Positions 29,130 through 41,110 of a stretch of DNA of 64,000 bases are shown here, piece by piece (the first letter of the stretch is position 1; each line of letters begins with the position of its first letter). The position numbers and the translations under genes are program-made. Source of the stretch: Symsagittifera roscoffensis. Taxonomy: Eukaryota > Xenacoelomorpha > Acoela > Convolutidae. The notes under the pieces were generated by a model. That model had not been told where the DNA came from. It saw nothing but the letters and a program-made list of their open reading frames with translations, and did no database searches. Where the stretch lies: assembly GCF_963678635.1 (NCBI RefSeq), contig NC_087069.1, positions 2,060,166 to 2,124,165 on the forward strand. Reading direction: 5' to 3'.

Positions 29130-30312
29130 TGGTTCCGTCCACTTTGGCACCTGGTCCTGCTCCGGGTCTTTCCAGCCTTTTTCGGCAAAGGATTCCGCAT
29201 CTGAGCCTGCTTCTATCTTTTCATTATTGTCCATGCTCATGTACTCGTTGCCATCTTTCTTTTCTCTGGCCTTTTTCCTTCAATTCGCATGCTGGATCTA
29301 CCAATAGAAACTCTAGTCCCTCCATATTCTGCGGTATGCGCCAGTCCTCCGGAGGTGGGACATGAGGCTTCAAATTTTCATAATGCGCTGCTCGCCCCGT
29401 ACTCAAGCGGTAGATACGTCCCTGCTGGTGTACTTCCGTGATCATGAACGGTCCTCGCCATTTCTTGAGTAGTTTCGTCGTCCCCTTGGGAGGTATGATG
29501 TTCTGGAGCACCCAGACGTATTGGCCCACTGCATACAGTTTCGCTTGAAGTATCCTCTCATCGTATTTCTTCCGCTGCCTCATTTGTGCTTGCACCGTGT
29601 TCCTCCTGCAGAGCTCGCTTAGTTCCTGTTGTCTCTTGACCGCTTCCTTCACATAAGCTTGACGCGACGTCTTTTCCCTTCGTATTCTGGGTAAAAGAAC
29701 CTAAGGGGCATTGATCTCTCCTTGCTCGTTAAAATCATGAAGGGACGGATTCCTGTTGTCGAGTGTTGCGTGCTGTTGTACGCCCCGACCACTTGCGGCA
29801 GATATTTATCCCAGTCTGTCATGTATCTCGAGCAATATACCCTCAGCAAAATCACCAACGCTCTGTTTTGTCTCTCCACTAACCCGTTAGTCTGAGGATG
29901 GTAAGGCGTTGAGTGCGCTTGAGCAATGTATGACCTCTTCATCAATTCTTTTGTCAGATCACCCATGAAGGCTTTCCGGTTGTGCGACAGAAATGTCATC
30001 GGACAACCATATCGTGATATCCAATGTGTTATCAAGTGGTCACAAGTCTCCTCCGCTGAGGCTGTTTGACAGGGCACCGCTTCCGCCAACTTTGTAAAGT
30101 GGTCTATTATGACCAGTATCTGGTTATACACCGACTCTGTCATGCAAATCTTCTGATGGTCTATCTGCACAACCTCGTTGAATTCCGAGCTCTCAACGGA
30201 CTTGAGTGGGAACTTCATCTTCCGTGGGTCTTCTGGCAGGTCACTAGTAGACATGCCAGACGTGCATTCACCCATCTCTCGCAGGCCTTTCTTAATCCCG
30301 GCCAATCAAACC
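29130..30312 (-). pseudogene. Gypsy integrase and GPY tail, second copy
   Basis: A frame from 30305 to 29649 covers the integrase core: first Asp in VQIDHQKI, the second in a context reading FLSHNRKAF, where FQSDNGKAF would be expected (the first copy has that form), and HPQTNGLVERQNRAL with the Glu. So the catalytic Asp of the second block is changed to His in this copy. The next frame (29652-29227) holds a GPY/F-type tail (KKWRGPFMITEV) and ends in an acidic region. Frameshifts separate the pieces. This copy is non-functional. Confidence 0.65.
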
Positions 30313-30733
30313 TGCGTAATGATGCTGGTTCTAAATTGTCCGAGGGAATGTCTAGCGGCCTGTCTGTCGCCGTCCAGCCGAAGAGGGGATCTTCCGTTTT
30401 CTCGTGTTTTGTCGCCGACATGTCGATTTGTTGAATGCTTTGCCCTTCGCAGCTTCCGTTCTTGACATCGCGCATCCATTCTAATATCCTCAAGTTCGCA
30501 TTCTCCCTTCTCTCTATCTCGCTCTGTTCCAAATCCGTCTCCCGTTCTGGTGTCGAGTAGTCTTCCTGTGGGTAGTGTTCATTATCATTGATAATTTGCC
30601 ATTCATCATCGGCCACCAATTCGCCCACACTCAGTAACTCTTCGCTTAATTCGTCAGGCTGTATCTTGTCAATCAAGAAGTCATCCCCGTACCGATTGTA
30701 CCTCATGCCTGTCCGTTTGCGATCGATTGCCAC
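30312..30733 (-). pseudogene. Gypsy C-terminal extension, first copy, fused to integrase copy 2
   Basis: Starts KRTGMRYNRYGDDFLID and runs through NLRILEWMRDVK, closely matching 28580-29101. At about 30312 the sequence changes abruptly to the integrase zinc-binding region (FDWPGLRKACERWVNA), which marks the tandem-duplication joint. The equivalent point of the other copy is near 28686, where the shared string GATGCTGGTTCTAAATT also occurs. Confidence 0.6.
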
Positions 30734-30798
30734 TCCTGGTTCCTGTTGTTATCGACAAGTCTTGTTCCGTCCACTTTGGCACCTGGTCCTGCTCCGGG

Positions 30799-31248
30799 TC
30801 ATTCCAGTCTTCTTAGTAGCTTAGTAGTAGTAGCTAAGACACTTAGTAGCTCCTTGCTTAGGTCATCGGGCTGTATCTTATCAATCAGGAAATCGTCTCC
30901 GTACCTGTTGTACCTCATGCCTGTCCGTTTGCGGTTGCCACTCCTTGTCCCCGTTGGTTTTGACAAGTCTGGTTCTGTCCACTTCGGCACCTCACCTTGT
31001 TCTGGATCGTTCCAGTCTTCTTCCACAAAAGATTCCGCCTCGGAGTCCGCTTCTATCTTTTCATTGTCGTCCAAACTCAAGTTCTCGTTGCAATCATTTT
31101 TCTCTCTGGTGCCTCTTTCGTTCACTTCACACGCTGGCTCCACCAGTAGGTACTCAAGTCCCCCCATGTCCTGTGGTATACACCAGTCCTCTGGGGATGG
31201 GACGTGAGGCTTCAGATTTTCATAATGTGCTGCTCGCCCCGTACTCAA
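30799..31248 (-). pseudogene. Gypsy pol tail, first copy, with partial extension
   Basis: An open frame of 149 codons: YENLKPHVPSPEDW, a long acidic region, then KRTGMRYNRYGDDFLIDKIQPDD, after which the match to the extension breaks at about 30820. A second start of the same KRTG segment follows at 30733, so this stretch is itself partly duplicated. No enzymatic motif. Confidence 0.5.
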
Positions 31249-31306
31249 GCGGTAGAAGCATCCTTGTTGATGTACTTATGTTATCATGAATGGTCCTCTC
31301 CATTTC

Positions 31307-32187
31307 TTAAGTAGTTTCTTCGTCCCTTTGGGCGGTATGACATTCTGGAACATTCTTCGCCTGTAATATCTTTTCATCATTTTTCTTGCGCTGTCTCATT
31401 TGTGCTTGCGCAGTGTTCCTCCTGCAGAGTTCGTTTAGCTCCTGCTGTCTCCAGATCGCTTCTTTCACGTAAGCTTGAGGCGACGTCCTCTTCCCTTCGT
31501 ATTCCGGGTAAAAGAATGTCAGAGGCATTGCTCTCTCCCTGCCCGTCAACATCATGAAAAGACTGATGCCCGTTGTTGAGTGTTGCGTACTGTTGTAGGC
31601 CCCTACGACTTGCGGCAGATATTTATCCCAGTCTGTCATGTATCTCGAGCAATATACCCTCAACATATTCACCAACGTTCTAATCTGTTTCTCCACCAGC
31701 CCGTTGGTCTGAGGATGGTAGGTTGTCGAGTGTGCTTGAGCAATGTGTGACCTCTTCATCAACTCTTTTGTCAAGTCCCCCACAAAGGCTTTGCCGTTGT
31801 CTGACTGAAAAGTCATTGGACAGCAGTATCGTGATATCTAATGCATTACGAGGTTGAGGCTGTCTGACACGGAACTGCTTCTGCCAACTTTGTGAAGTGA
31901 TCTATTATAACCAGTATCTGGTTATATCCCGACTCCGTCTTGCAGATCTTTTCATGGTCTATCTGCACCACCTCGTTGAACTCCGAGCTCTCAACGGACT
32001 TGAGTGGGAACTTCATCTTCCTTGGGTCTCTTACCTGCAGGCATGCCAGGCATGCATTCACCCATCTCTCGCAAGCTTTCCTCAATCCTGGCCAATCAAA
32101 CCTGTGAAGTATTCTCTGTTGCACTTTGTCTATCCCCTGGTGCCCCATCTGATCGTGCGATCTGAATAACAACTCCGTCTGATACAA
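31307..32187 (-). pseudogene. Gypsy integrase, first copy
   Basis: 32187-31846 carries the zinc-binding HHCC region (SHDQMGH ... CLAC) and the first catalytic Asp (VQIDHEKI). After a gap and frameshift, 31816-31307 carries FQSDNGKAF (second Asp) and HPQTNGLVEKQ (Glu). Segments expected between the two blocks (about 10-20 residues) appear lost near 31830-31850. All three catalytic residues are present but split between frames. Confidence 0.7.
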
Positions 32188-32249
32188 TTGTGGTAAAATG
32201 ATGAGGTTGTGCTTGTGTAATATCTTCTCCTCATCTTTTCTCTTGCACG

Positions 32250-33437
32250 CTACCCTACCACCCCGTCAGCTGTGTGATAGAGTAAATCTTTCTTTTCTTT
32301 GTAGAACTGGCTCAAGATGTTGTAGCTGTCTTCTTCGAGTTCCACTTTCTCCTTGGACCCCGTCCGGATCCATTTGGAGAGGTTACTTGTCATCTTGTCA
32401 TTCTTCTGGGCTCTTATCAGGTCCGACAGCCTATATCTCGCTTTGACATGTTCCTTTAGTGCCCTGATCTGTCCATTCATTTCCCCAGGGTTGTGGATGT
32501 CATCATTTAACTTCACGCATATTATCCTCTTCACGATCTTCATTTCATCTTCTGGCACCAGATTTGTTCTGACATTTGAGTTGCATGATAGTTCCCTGAA
32601 TGGTTTCCTCGATACCGCAATATCCTCAAGTTCTTCACCTCCATGTACTTCTTGTTCACCCGAGTTGTACGTTCCTGAGGAGGGATCTGTTTGTAGCTCC
32701 CTGTCGCGGTGTCTCATCTTCTTCTCGGCCAGTATCATGCATAGACTATCCTGATCATCGCTGCTTTTTTCCGAATCTTCATCCCATTCTTCACACTCCC
32801 CGGACAATTTCTCTTCTCCGGTTTCTTCTTCTTCCGTGGACGTGGACCACTCCCCGGACTCTTGACCTAGTCCCAGGTGTTCAGCTTCATCCTTAAACGC
32901 CACTTTCTTCTTCCTCATCTGAGTCCGCTCAAGTATGTTATCAGGGATTTTGTCAACCAGTGACCGCACGACTTCTTGGCCATCAGTACAGCATCCTCTT
33001 GGAGAGTCTGCAATGTCGACTGTCTCATTCCTTCGCAGTATCGTGACTTCCGGTTCCTCCCTACTTTTTCCTACGTTCACGGGTTTATCATCTGCCAATT
33101 TATCAAGTAACCTTTACAAGTCTTCATCTATCTGAGTATCTCCCGTTTCCACCTGGTTGAGATCATAACCTTTTGCCTTGAGCGTCTCTCTCACGATTTT
33201 TGACTTGAGCATTACCTCTATCGGTATTCCTCGTTTCTTCTTCAAGATCGTTTTCTTCTGGGGATCTTCTGGTAATTCGGGATGATCCTCTATCGGTTTG
33301 CCTGATTTGTCTAGCCATCTCGTGAGTGGGAGAGTGTCATACGTTTCTTTGTCCATGAAGGAGAAGTCATCTTTAATTTCGGGCCTGTGTGCCTCCCTCT
33401 GTTCCTGCTTCTCGTAGAACTCCGTCTTCTTACTCAA
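32250..33437 (-). pseudogene. Gypsy linker between RNase H and integrase
   Basis: Two open frames: 33437-33114 (starts SKKTEFYEKQEQ, directly after the RNase H region) and 33098-32250 (282 codons, acidic in the middle, ending YNILSQFYKEKKDLLYH, which leads into the integrase zinc domain). They look like one polyprotein section separated by a stop or shift near 33105. This long acidic linker has no known domain. Confidence 0.55.
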
Positions 33438-33458
33438 ACTATCGGCATTCTGATGTTT

Positions 33459-33944
33459 TTACCTTGTTCTATGCTCAATTATCATGTTGTACCCATCCAA
33501 GCGAACTATCCATCTCCCAATGTAGCTCTGGTCCATCGAGTACGTCTTCAGCCAGCTGAGTGCCCTGTTGTCGACCCGCAGCTTAAACGGTTCACTGCCT
33601 AAGTATGCTTTGTATTTCACGACAAAAGTAACTACCGCGAACATCTCTGCTTTCGGCACCCCGTACTTCATTTCTCTGTCACTCAAGACTTTGCTCCCAT
33701 ATGCTATTGGTCTTAATACTGTCTTCCCGTTCCATTTTTGTTCTTGATGGAGAATTCCAGAAATCGCGACTACCGACGCGTCCGTATTCAACACGTACAT
33801 CCCTTTTTCCGTTGGCATCCCCAACACCGAGGCCTCGCACATCTCTTTCTTTATTCTCTGGAATGATTGCTCTGCTGCGTTGTTCCACGTGAACTTCTTG
33901 CCTTTGTGTCTCATTAACTGTTGCATCGGGTATACCTTGTCCGC
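33459..33944 (-). pseudogene. Gypsy RNase H region
   Basis: Open frame 33926-33459. RNase H signatures: the first Asp in LNTDASVVAISG, the Glu in KAEMFAVVTF, and the Asp in RVDNRALSW. A TAG-type break near 33944 separates it from RT. It ends IIEHRTR next to the linker. The catalytic residues are retained. Confidence 0.7.
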
Positions 33945-34833
33945 TTAGCCATTGATGAATTCCCTGTAGTAGTTCGCAAAACCCAGGAAGCTCATCAACT
34001 GATGTTCCGTTTTTGGCGATTTCCAAGTTAGAACTGCTTCCAATGCATCTGGATCCGGTCTGATGCCATACCTGTCCACCATTCTGCCCAAGTATTTTAT
34101 CGAATCCTTGAGTATCTCGCACTTTGACGGTTTACAGTTTAGCCCCGACCTCTTCATTCATGCAAACACCTCGTCCAGTCGCTCGATATGGTCTTCTAGT
34201 GTGGGCGTCACTATTACCACGTCATCCACATCGCACATTATCAGATTGCCGTACTTCTTTGTCACTTCTATCAGTGCATGTGCCATCAACCGTTGAAAAG
34301 TGGCTGTGGCATTGCAAAGGCCAAACGACATCCGTTTCCATTGAAACCGCCCCAACTCGCAAGCGAACCCTGTTTTGTCCCTGTCTTGCTTCCTCAGCGG
34401 GACTTGCCAGAACGCCGAACCTAAATCAAGAGTTGTAAAAATTTTGCGTCACCTAACTTCGAGAGGCTCTCGTCAATCCTAGGTATGGGATAGGCATCCT
34501 TCACCGTGACGGAGTTCAGATACCAAAATTTACAGCAAAACCTCAATTGGTCGCCTTTCTTTTTAGCCATCATTACTCCACACGCCACGGTGACTTGGAT
34601 GGTTCTATCATGTCATACTCTAGTAGTGTTTCTATTTCTTTCCTACATGCCTCTGATTTGTGGGGTGTCAAGCGCCTCGCCCCCTCCCTGTGTGGTACCG
34701 CATTCTCTTCAAGTTCTATTTCATGCACTTCCTCGTTCCGCTCTAGTACGTCCTTGATGGCTTCGAGCTGTTCGTCCGTCAACTTGCCCCTCAAGTGTTC
34801 GATCTCCGGCAGGACCGGTTTATCACTTTGCAT
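33945..34833 (-). pseudogene. Gypsy reverse transcriptase, frameshifted, active site altered
   Basis: Pieces in several frames: 34833-34573 (ends EYDMIEPSKSPW), a middle piece with LRFCCKFWYLNSVTVKDAYPIPR before a stop near 34420, 34355-34158 (FGLCNATATFQRLM) and 34157-33945 (CEILKDSIKYLGRMVD, NYYREF). The catalytic box reads MCDVDDVVI where YVDD is the family norm, so Tyr is replaced by Asp. Dead as an enzyme in this copy. Confidence 0.75.
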
Positions 34834-34926
34834 TTTATCTAGTGTGGGCCGTTCCGGAAAGTTCGAACAGCTCGATAGCCCATCGTCCGTCTCTGATTTA
34901 AGTGATTTAACAAGACCTGAAGAACC

Positions 34927-36618
34927 TTATTTTTTCTTCAATCGTCTCAAGATACAAATTTTGTCCCTATGATTGGGACAATCAACAACTTCATTTTGTT
35001 TTAAACTTTCAGGCATTTCAAATCGAGTTTTAACGGGTGAAGCATATCCCAGCTTCCTCCCCCTCTGTATCGTGATAGGTATATCAAGAGTATTCAACAA
35101 GACACTGACGCAGAGACCACTCTTGGTTATCGAGAAGGATCTTCCTAAAAAAGTAGCACTTTGACTATTAGGATTCGGGACTATGCATACTTGCTTGTTG
35201 TCACTTAGTTCATTGTAATTTTTCATTCGCAAGCTTACGATTGCCGCTTCGTTCGCCTTTAGCCTCACCCTCCTACTCAAAAATACCGGTGCTTTATTTT
35301 CATTCGCTATTATCAAATTTACCGGTTTAATTGCGTACCTCCTATCCGAGTTTCTTATCCTGAACATCGCATTGTTTAAATCAATTGTTACGTCGAAGTT
35401 CCTGATGAAGTCCCTGCCTAAAATGAATTGGTCAGACTCATCTAGATTTTCAACTACAAAAAAGCTCATCCACAGATTGCGTTCCCCCAGATTTAGGGCT
35501 ATTATTGGTGTTCTGCCTAGCACCCGCATTGCCCCTTTGTTAGCAGCTGACAACCGTATTCTCGAGTCATCTTTGTTGAAGCCCATTCGCTCCCAAGTTT
35601 CGATTGGTATTACACTCAAGACCGCACCAGTATCGAGTAACCCATGCAAGTTAGTCTTCTTGCCACTTATGTCAAGCACGTGTGCTGATACGTCTGCCTC
35701 TATCCCAATGTGCATTGCATCTTCCTCCAGCATGGCACAGTGTCCAATCGATCCCACCTTTAATTCTTCTCTGCCCATGTAGATCTGTCCCACTAGATCT
35801 TCATCACATGTTATCATTGTTTTCGTGTAGATGTTTATCCCATCTAAATTCAACATCACCTCGTGTGGACCATAAGCTTCTGTATATCTGTTGTCCACAT
35901 GGATCGACTTGCTGCCACCTCTCGTGAGTAGCGCCCTCAAGGCTCTAGATGTCGTCTGTGGACTTATCGCACTCAACTTATCGCTGGGTTCACTTAAGTT
36001 CCTTGTCACTTCATGTCCACCTACAGTGATTATCGACATTATCCTGGCTCCGATTTTCGTTATGCCAAATGGCTTTCCTGTTACCATTTTCAGCGTGTTG
36101 CAAGTTCCACTTTTTGTCGACCCTGCTACAGCTTCTGCCACTGACACCGAGCAACTTAGCGTCTCATTCAATCTCTGTCTGTCGATTTCTTGCTTCAACC
36201 TTTGCTCTATTTCCTTCGTTGCTAGGTCCTGTTTCACCTTGTTGATCGCCTCTGACGCCGCTTTCTCATAACTTATCTCTAGGGCGTTCTTGGCCGTGGC
36301 CTTTATCGCATTGTTAGCCTGCGTTACTGCCTTCAATGTCTTCGTTGGCAGTTCCGTACTAGGTGCTTCTAAGTTTTTTGCTTCATACTCGGTTTGTCTA
36401 TTTCGCTGATTCTGCACCGCCGCTAATGCCAATTTATGTTTGGGGTGACTCTGGTTCTTGACCGCATCCCAAAACAAAGGACAGTCCATCCTAAAGTGCC
36501 CCTCCTGATTGCAGAAGAAGCATCTTGCACCTATCTTGATGATTAAGCCACTATAGTACTCGTGTTCTTCCATCTGGCTCATGTCCTCCTCATCTGGTGC
36601 GTACCCCAGACTCTTCAT
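34927..36618 (-). pseudogene. Gypsy zinc knuckle 2 and aspartic protease frame
   Basis: A 563-codon open frame. CFFCNQEGHFRMDC near the start is a CX2CX4HX4C knuckle. After about 300 residues of Lys/Ala/Glu-rich spacer, LLDTGAVLSVI gives the aspartic-protease active site, with FILGRDFI about 85 residues later as the second hallmark. The frame continues to just before RT. No ATG is required, because it was once part of a longer polyprotein; the first Met may be incidental. This is the best preserved part of the element. Confidence 0.75.
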
Positions 36619-36972
36619 GTCCTGCTTTTATGTTGTGCAGTCTGCCACGTGATGATCAGCTGACCCGCAGTTCGCGCATGATCTACGTTTGTCCATGTCA
36701 TCTCTAGGCTTGTACCATGACGACCTTTGTGGTTGGCTCCCCCCTTGCATATTCCTTTAATCTGGATATGAGTACTTCTTGGGCTTCATTAGCATGTACT
36801 CTCTTGACTTCTGTCTCATCTCTTCTGGAGTCGGTGCACTGTCTTTCGACAATGTATAGTATGTTGCTAACATTGTTCTCAAGTCATCACTTTTTACCCC
36901 ATCAATGAACTTTGAGGCGATGCTAAAGTTTCTTCTATTGGTGGACTCTTCCGGGTCACTCCTTCGTCTCAA
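36619..36972 (-). pseudogene. Gypsy gag C-terminal part with zinc knuckle 1
   Basis: 36972-36757 is open and helical (FIDGVKSDDLRTML, EEMRQKSREYML). Further on, in a broken frame, SCANCGSADHHVADC (about 36690-36650) forms a first CX2CX4HX4C knuckle, ending at a stop just before the next frame at 36618. Two tandem knuckles in gag are consistent with RNA binding. Confidence 0.6.
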
Positions 36973-37029
36973 GTTCTCAAAATCATCTAGGAACCTGTCT
37001 ATCGATTCATCGTCCCTTTGTCTTCTCTT

Positions 37030-38478
37030 TTAAAATCGCATCATCGCTTGATGACCCTTCATGCCTGACCCAAATCGATTCAACAATATCTCGAAGATTT
37101 TATCCACAGTGTCGCGTTCCTCTTCCTTCTTCGCAACCACGCATTTCAATGCCGTGCCTTCCAAGTTGCTGAGTATCGCTGTGCATACTTGCCCCTCATC
37201 GTTCAAGTTGTCTTGTTCCAAGTGCAACCTCATGACTTCTACCCAAGTGTCAAGGCATCCATCTGAATCATCCTTGAATTCTTTCGGTTTTTTGAAAGTT
37301 TTCCTGGATTTTTTGCTTCCTCTGTCACTCGAGTCGGTGTTCCTTGTGGCGAAGGCTTCTAGTGTCCTGCTCATCATTTCTAAGGTGCTTGCCCACGTCA
37401 TGACATCCGGTCCCACGTTGTTGTGAGTCGTGGAGTCCCCTGGAACTTTCGTTGTGTTTGCTGTTCCACTTTTCATAATCGCTTTGCCCCCGCTCGGTGC
37501 TGTACTCGTGGCATCCCGGGGTAATGGTAACGATGTTGATTGCCGTTTGTTCCGGTGTGGCTCCACGAAGTCAACTCTATTGCCTTGCATTCGCTCCGCT
37601 GCGGGCCTTTCCTGTGACGTAGAGTTCCTCAAGATGGCATCTAGTTTTGCCTGTATTGCACATAAACTCTCAGCCTGGTCCCTACTCATTGTGTCCATTC
37701 TCGTTTCCAAACTCCCCAACTGGCTATTCAATGCGTCATATCGTTGCTTCATTTCTTGCATGTCTTTTTTGATGTTCTTGTCTCGCTCTCCATCAGTGGT
37801 ATCTACCTTGTCCGACATCTGCTGAAGCTTTTCCTCTGTCGCTTTCGCTAGATTGAAATAGCTGTCCAGGTACTCATGTTTGTTGTATCTTAATTCTTTC
37901 TTTATCACATCTCTATCCTCCTCGCTGTGCTTTAGTCTCTTGTCGATCTGATCTAGCTTCGCCATCAGATCGCCCAGTTCGAGAAACATTGTTTCATGGT
38001 CAGATGTTGCCCCGTTGTTGGCTGCTCCCGTTCTCACCTGGTCTTCGTTTTGGTTGGTGTCTGTTGTTTTCGTGGAAACTGTTCCGAATGTTTTGCCTTT
38101 CTCGGATTTCGGTTCCTCCGTCACTACGTCTCTTGATTTCATCCCGACCATCATTGCCCACCTTTCAGTAAATGACGTTCTTTTTGCTTGAGACTCGTCC
38201 TTTACCGTTTCTGGCGTGTTGCCCGTTGTGTCTTCCACAGTGTCTATCGGCGAGAACTCCATGGACTTTGGATTTGTTTCTTCTGCATTCGGCATCGGTG
38301 TTGACTCCGTCGTCTTCTTCTCAACCTCATCCACACTTTGGTCCGGTGTCTCTAGATCAATCTCGATAGCGGGTTCTGCTTGTTTCCCTTCCATGCCCTC
38401 TTTTGTTTTGTTCTCCGTATTACTCCTCGTATTGACCATGCTAACTGAAAAGTTCTTCCTTGTTACTTTTGGGCCCAT
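37030..38478 (-). CDS. Gypsy gag N-terminal and capsid region
   Basis: 482 codons with ATG at 38478 and an end at 37030-37032. The N-terminal 150 residues are disordered (MVNTRSN near residue 14, SFTERW near 107). Residues about 160-285 form a coiled coil ending LGSLETRMD, and the Ser/Pro-rich RVDFVEPHRNKR follows. The C-terminal part (CLDTWVEVMRLHLEQ, FEILLNRFGSGMKGH) matches the retrotransposon gag capsid helices. The frame ends early where the gag should continue into 36972, so the intact protein is lost. The N-terminal half parallels residues 50-460 of giant-element ORF1; the capsid part has no counterpart there. Confidence 0.65.
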   Translation of the reverse strand: MGPKVTRKNFSVSMVNTRSNTENKTKEGMEGKQAEPAIEIDLETPDQSVDEVEKKTTESTPMPNAEETNPKSMEFSPIDTVEDTTGNTPETVKDESQAKRTSFTERWAMMVGMKSRDVVTEEPKSEKGKTFGTVSTKTTDTNQNEDQVRTGAANNGATSDHETMFLELGDLMAKLDQIDKRLKHSEEDRDVIKKELRYNKHEYLDSYFNLAKATEEKLQQMSDKVDTTDGERDKNIKKDMQEMKQRYDALNSQLGSLETRMDTMSRDQAESLCAIQAKLDAILRNSTSQERPAAERMQGNRVDFVEPHRNKRQSTSLPLPRDATSTAPSGGKAIMKSGTANTTKVPGDSTTHNNVGPDVMTWASTLEMMSRTLEAFATRNTDSSDRGSKKSRKTFKKPKEFKDDSDGCLDTWVEVMRLHLEQDNLNDEGQVCTAILSNLEGTALKCVVAKKEEERDTVDKIFEILLNRFGSGMKGHQAMMRF

Positions 38479-38815
38479 AGATGTCGTTTTACGTAGCGAC
38501 GAGTTATATTTTGTCTTTGATTCTGTAACTCTTTTTTTTCAGCCACCGGTACCCTGCTCCGTCTCATGATTTATATTTACAATTGATTCTATTTACAATA
38601 TTGGTATTTACAAAATCCTATTCTAAAAGAAAAAAATAAAAAATTTTTTTGTTTATAAGAAGAAAAACTACTTTACTGTTCCTTCTAAGATTTTGTTAAA
38701 AGTCTATGAATTCGTGATCCTAACACTATCGTGTTCTAACTAGTCCTATTGCTTTTGATTCAATTAATTCGACCTGTCTCAAGACCTTCTAGTACCGTCA
38801 CTCCACTTCTTCGTG

Positions 38816-39590
38816 CTGTCCCAAGCTTTCTCTCTACTGTCCCAAGACTATTCAGTGCTGTTCCAGTACTTCTTGTTAGTGTCCCAAGACCACTGTCCCA
38901 AGACCCTTGCCCTAAGACGACTGTCCCAAAACTACTGTCCAGAGACTACTGTCCCAAGACTAGTGTCCCAAGACCACTGTCCCAAGACTACTGTCCCAAG
39001 ACCCTTGCCCTAAGACTACTGTCCCAAGACTAGTGTCCCAAGACCACTGTCCCAAGACTACTGTCCCAAGACTAGTGTCCCAAGACTACTGTCCCAAGAC
39101 TACTGTCCCAAGACTACTGTCCCAAGACTACTGTCCCAAGACTACTGTCCCAAGACTACTGTCCCAACACTAGTGTCCCAAGACTTTTGTCCCAAGACCA
39201 CTGTCCCAAGACCACTGTCCCAAAACTACTGTCCCAAGACCAGTGTCCTAAGACCACTGTCCCAAGATCACTGTCCCAAGACCACTGTCCCAAGACCAGT
39301 GTCCCAAGACCACTGTCCCAAGACCACTGTCCCAAGACCACTGTCCCAAGACCACTGTCCCAAGACTACTGTCCCAAGACTACTGTCCCAAGACCAGTGT
39401 CCCAAGACTGTGTCGTACCAAGACTGCTCTGGCCCAAGACTGGCCCAAGACTGCACCGTCCCAAGATTGTCCCAAGACTGCACTGTCCCAAGACTGCACT
39501 GTCCCAAGACTGTCCAAAGACTGTTCTGCTCCAAGACCGTCCCCAGACTGCAATGTCCCAAGACTTCTTCGGTACTGTCCCAAGACTTGT
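38816..39590. repeat. 14-bp minisatellite (CTGTCCCAAGACTA)
   Basis: Tens of tandem copies of a 14-base unit with mainly T/C and A/G variants. It is most regular from 38880 to 39410, then degenerates and shifts to a related CTGTCCCAAGACTG form up to 39590. Because 14 is not a multiple of 3, every frame reads as a 14-residue peptide repeat (for example SQDHCPKTTVPRPL); these are not genes. Confidence 0.9.
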
Positions 39591-40446
39591 CACCAAGTGT
39601 CTGGATAGTAGGATCTCTTCTTCTTTGTTGTGGGGACTCTTGAACCACTGTACCGTGTACCTCCACTTGAGCTCTTCTAATTTGTCTTCACCCTTTCGTT
39701 GTTTCAGGCTATTTTAAATCCCAACTTCTTCGCAGGTATCTTGTGATCACCTGTTCGTTCAATTACCAACAAAAAATTCTCACCAAAACGTAAAAATTTA
39801 AACAGGAAAAATTACAAAAACAGAGAGATGAACCCAATTAATATTCAAAGCTGACAGATGTCAACCTTTTTCCGAAAAAATGTCTGGTACCCGATTGCCA
39901 CGCGTTTTCCTCCCCCCTGCTAGCGATCTTACGGGGTATCACAAAAACTCTCTATGTCCGCTCCCCCCTACCGATCCGACCAGGGTTACCTACCTTAACT
40001 CGATGTTAAATCTGGATATCCGCTTCTTATAACCAACGCGTGTAAATATCTAATGTAACTAAATCGACTATGCCGAACAATTAGTTACTCTAATGTGTCC
40101 TCCCTTTTTACACTTTACAACCACCAACCTTTAACCTAACCAGCCCCCCTTCTAATCTACCCCCTCTTTAGCCCCCTCTTAAGCCGAAACATCCCTTAAG
40201 CGCCGGGTGCTAAACCTCTCGAGAGAAAACCGTAGACCTGTTTCCAGGCCTGCTTGTGTAAAAATTTCCTCAAAACAATGGGGCTCCGCTTATCCAAAAT
40301 TACACTTATTTCCTATAATGTAATGTGGATTTTAACGATACCCGTTTGTCCAACTTGAGAACACCCCTGTGCGTCCTCTTCTTGTTGTAGCAATCCCGTG
40401 CTGGTTGTCCCCTTGACGTGCACTGCACTTGACGTCAGCACCACCT

Positions 40447-40640
40447 CCCCACTTGGCTGGTCACCTCTTCCATTCAAGTCTCCTAGCGGTTCAGCTCAGT
40501 CCTTATGAACCACTTTCCCACTCGGGTGGACACATCTTCCAGTCAAGTCTCCTAGTTGTCCGGCTCTGTCCTTGTGAACCACTTTCCCACTCGGCTGGAC
40601 ACTTCTTCCAGTCAAGTCTCCTAGTGGTCCGGCTAGGTTG
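40447..40640. repeat. Three tandem copies of a 70-bp unit
   Basis: The block CCCACTYGGSTGG...CTTCCAKTCAAGTCTCCTAG, followed by a GGTCCGGCTCTGTCCTTGTG segment, occurs three times, starting near 40447, 40516 and 40587, with scattered substitutions. It is non-coding and lies inside the gypsy leader. Confidence 0.75.
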
Positions 40641-41110
40641 CAAGCTATCTGAAAACCCTTAACAACGCCCCCCACTTGGGCACCTTTTTGAAGTCACTGG
40701 TTTAGATTGCTAGATTGATCGAAACGATCGTTCTTATAAAACAGTATGGGTATACTATTAAATTAATATAAAAGTTTGATCCAACTACTCTGGTATCAGA
40801 GTCACTGTCAAGTTTGTTTTATAGTTTTTGTTCCTTTTTCTGTACTTTTTTCTTGTTTTTGTTGCGTGTTTTGACTTTTTGCTCGTGTGTTATTCCCCCT
40901 AGTTACCCCCCCCCCCCCCCTACTCGGTTAGCTAAGGCTCGTTCGGAGAGCGTACCAGGAAGTTTTCTCAAGTTTTCTTAAAAAGCTATCACGGTACAAC
41001 CGGAAGGTTTACGCGTTCCCGCTGAACCAGACCACCGGTACTCTAGAATGGGCATGTAGCCCGGAGCTGTGTCAAGTGGGTTCGACTCCGCAGTCTTGAT
41101 GTCGTAAAAA

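Noticed and set aside
38816-39590. Possible CRISPR-like array
   Set aside because: Units are contiguous 14-mers without unique spacers, in a eukaryotic retroelement leader.
38749-39717. Several open frames with a 14-residue peptide repeat on both strands
   Set aside because: They follow automatically from a 14-bp minisatellite without stops in any frame; no non-repeat domain is attached.
40791-40801. TGGTATCAGAG, the classic copia-type initiator-Met primer-binding string
   Set aside because: It lies inside the gypsy leader, with no LTR end next to it and no copia genes on either side; likely coincidence.
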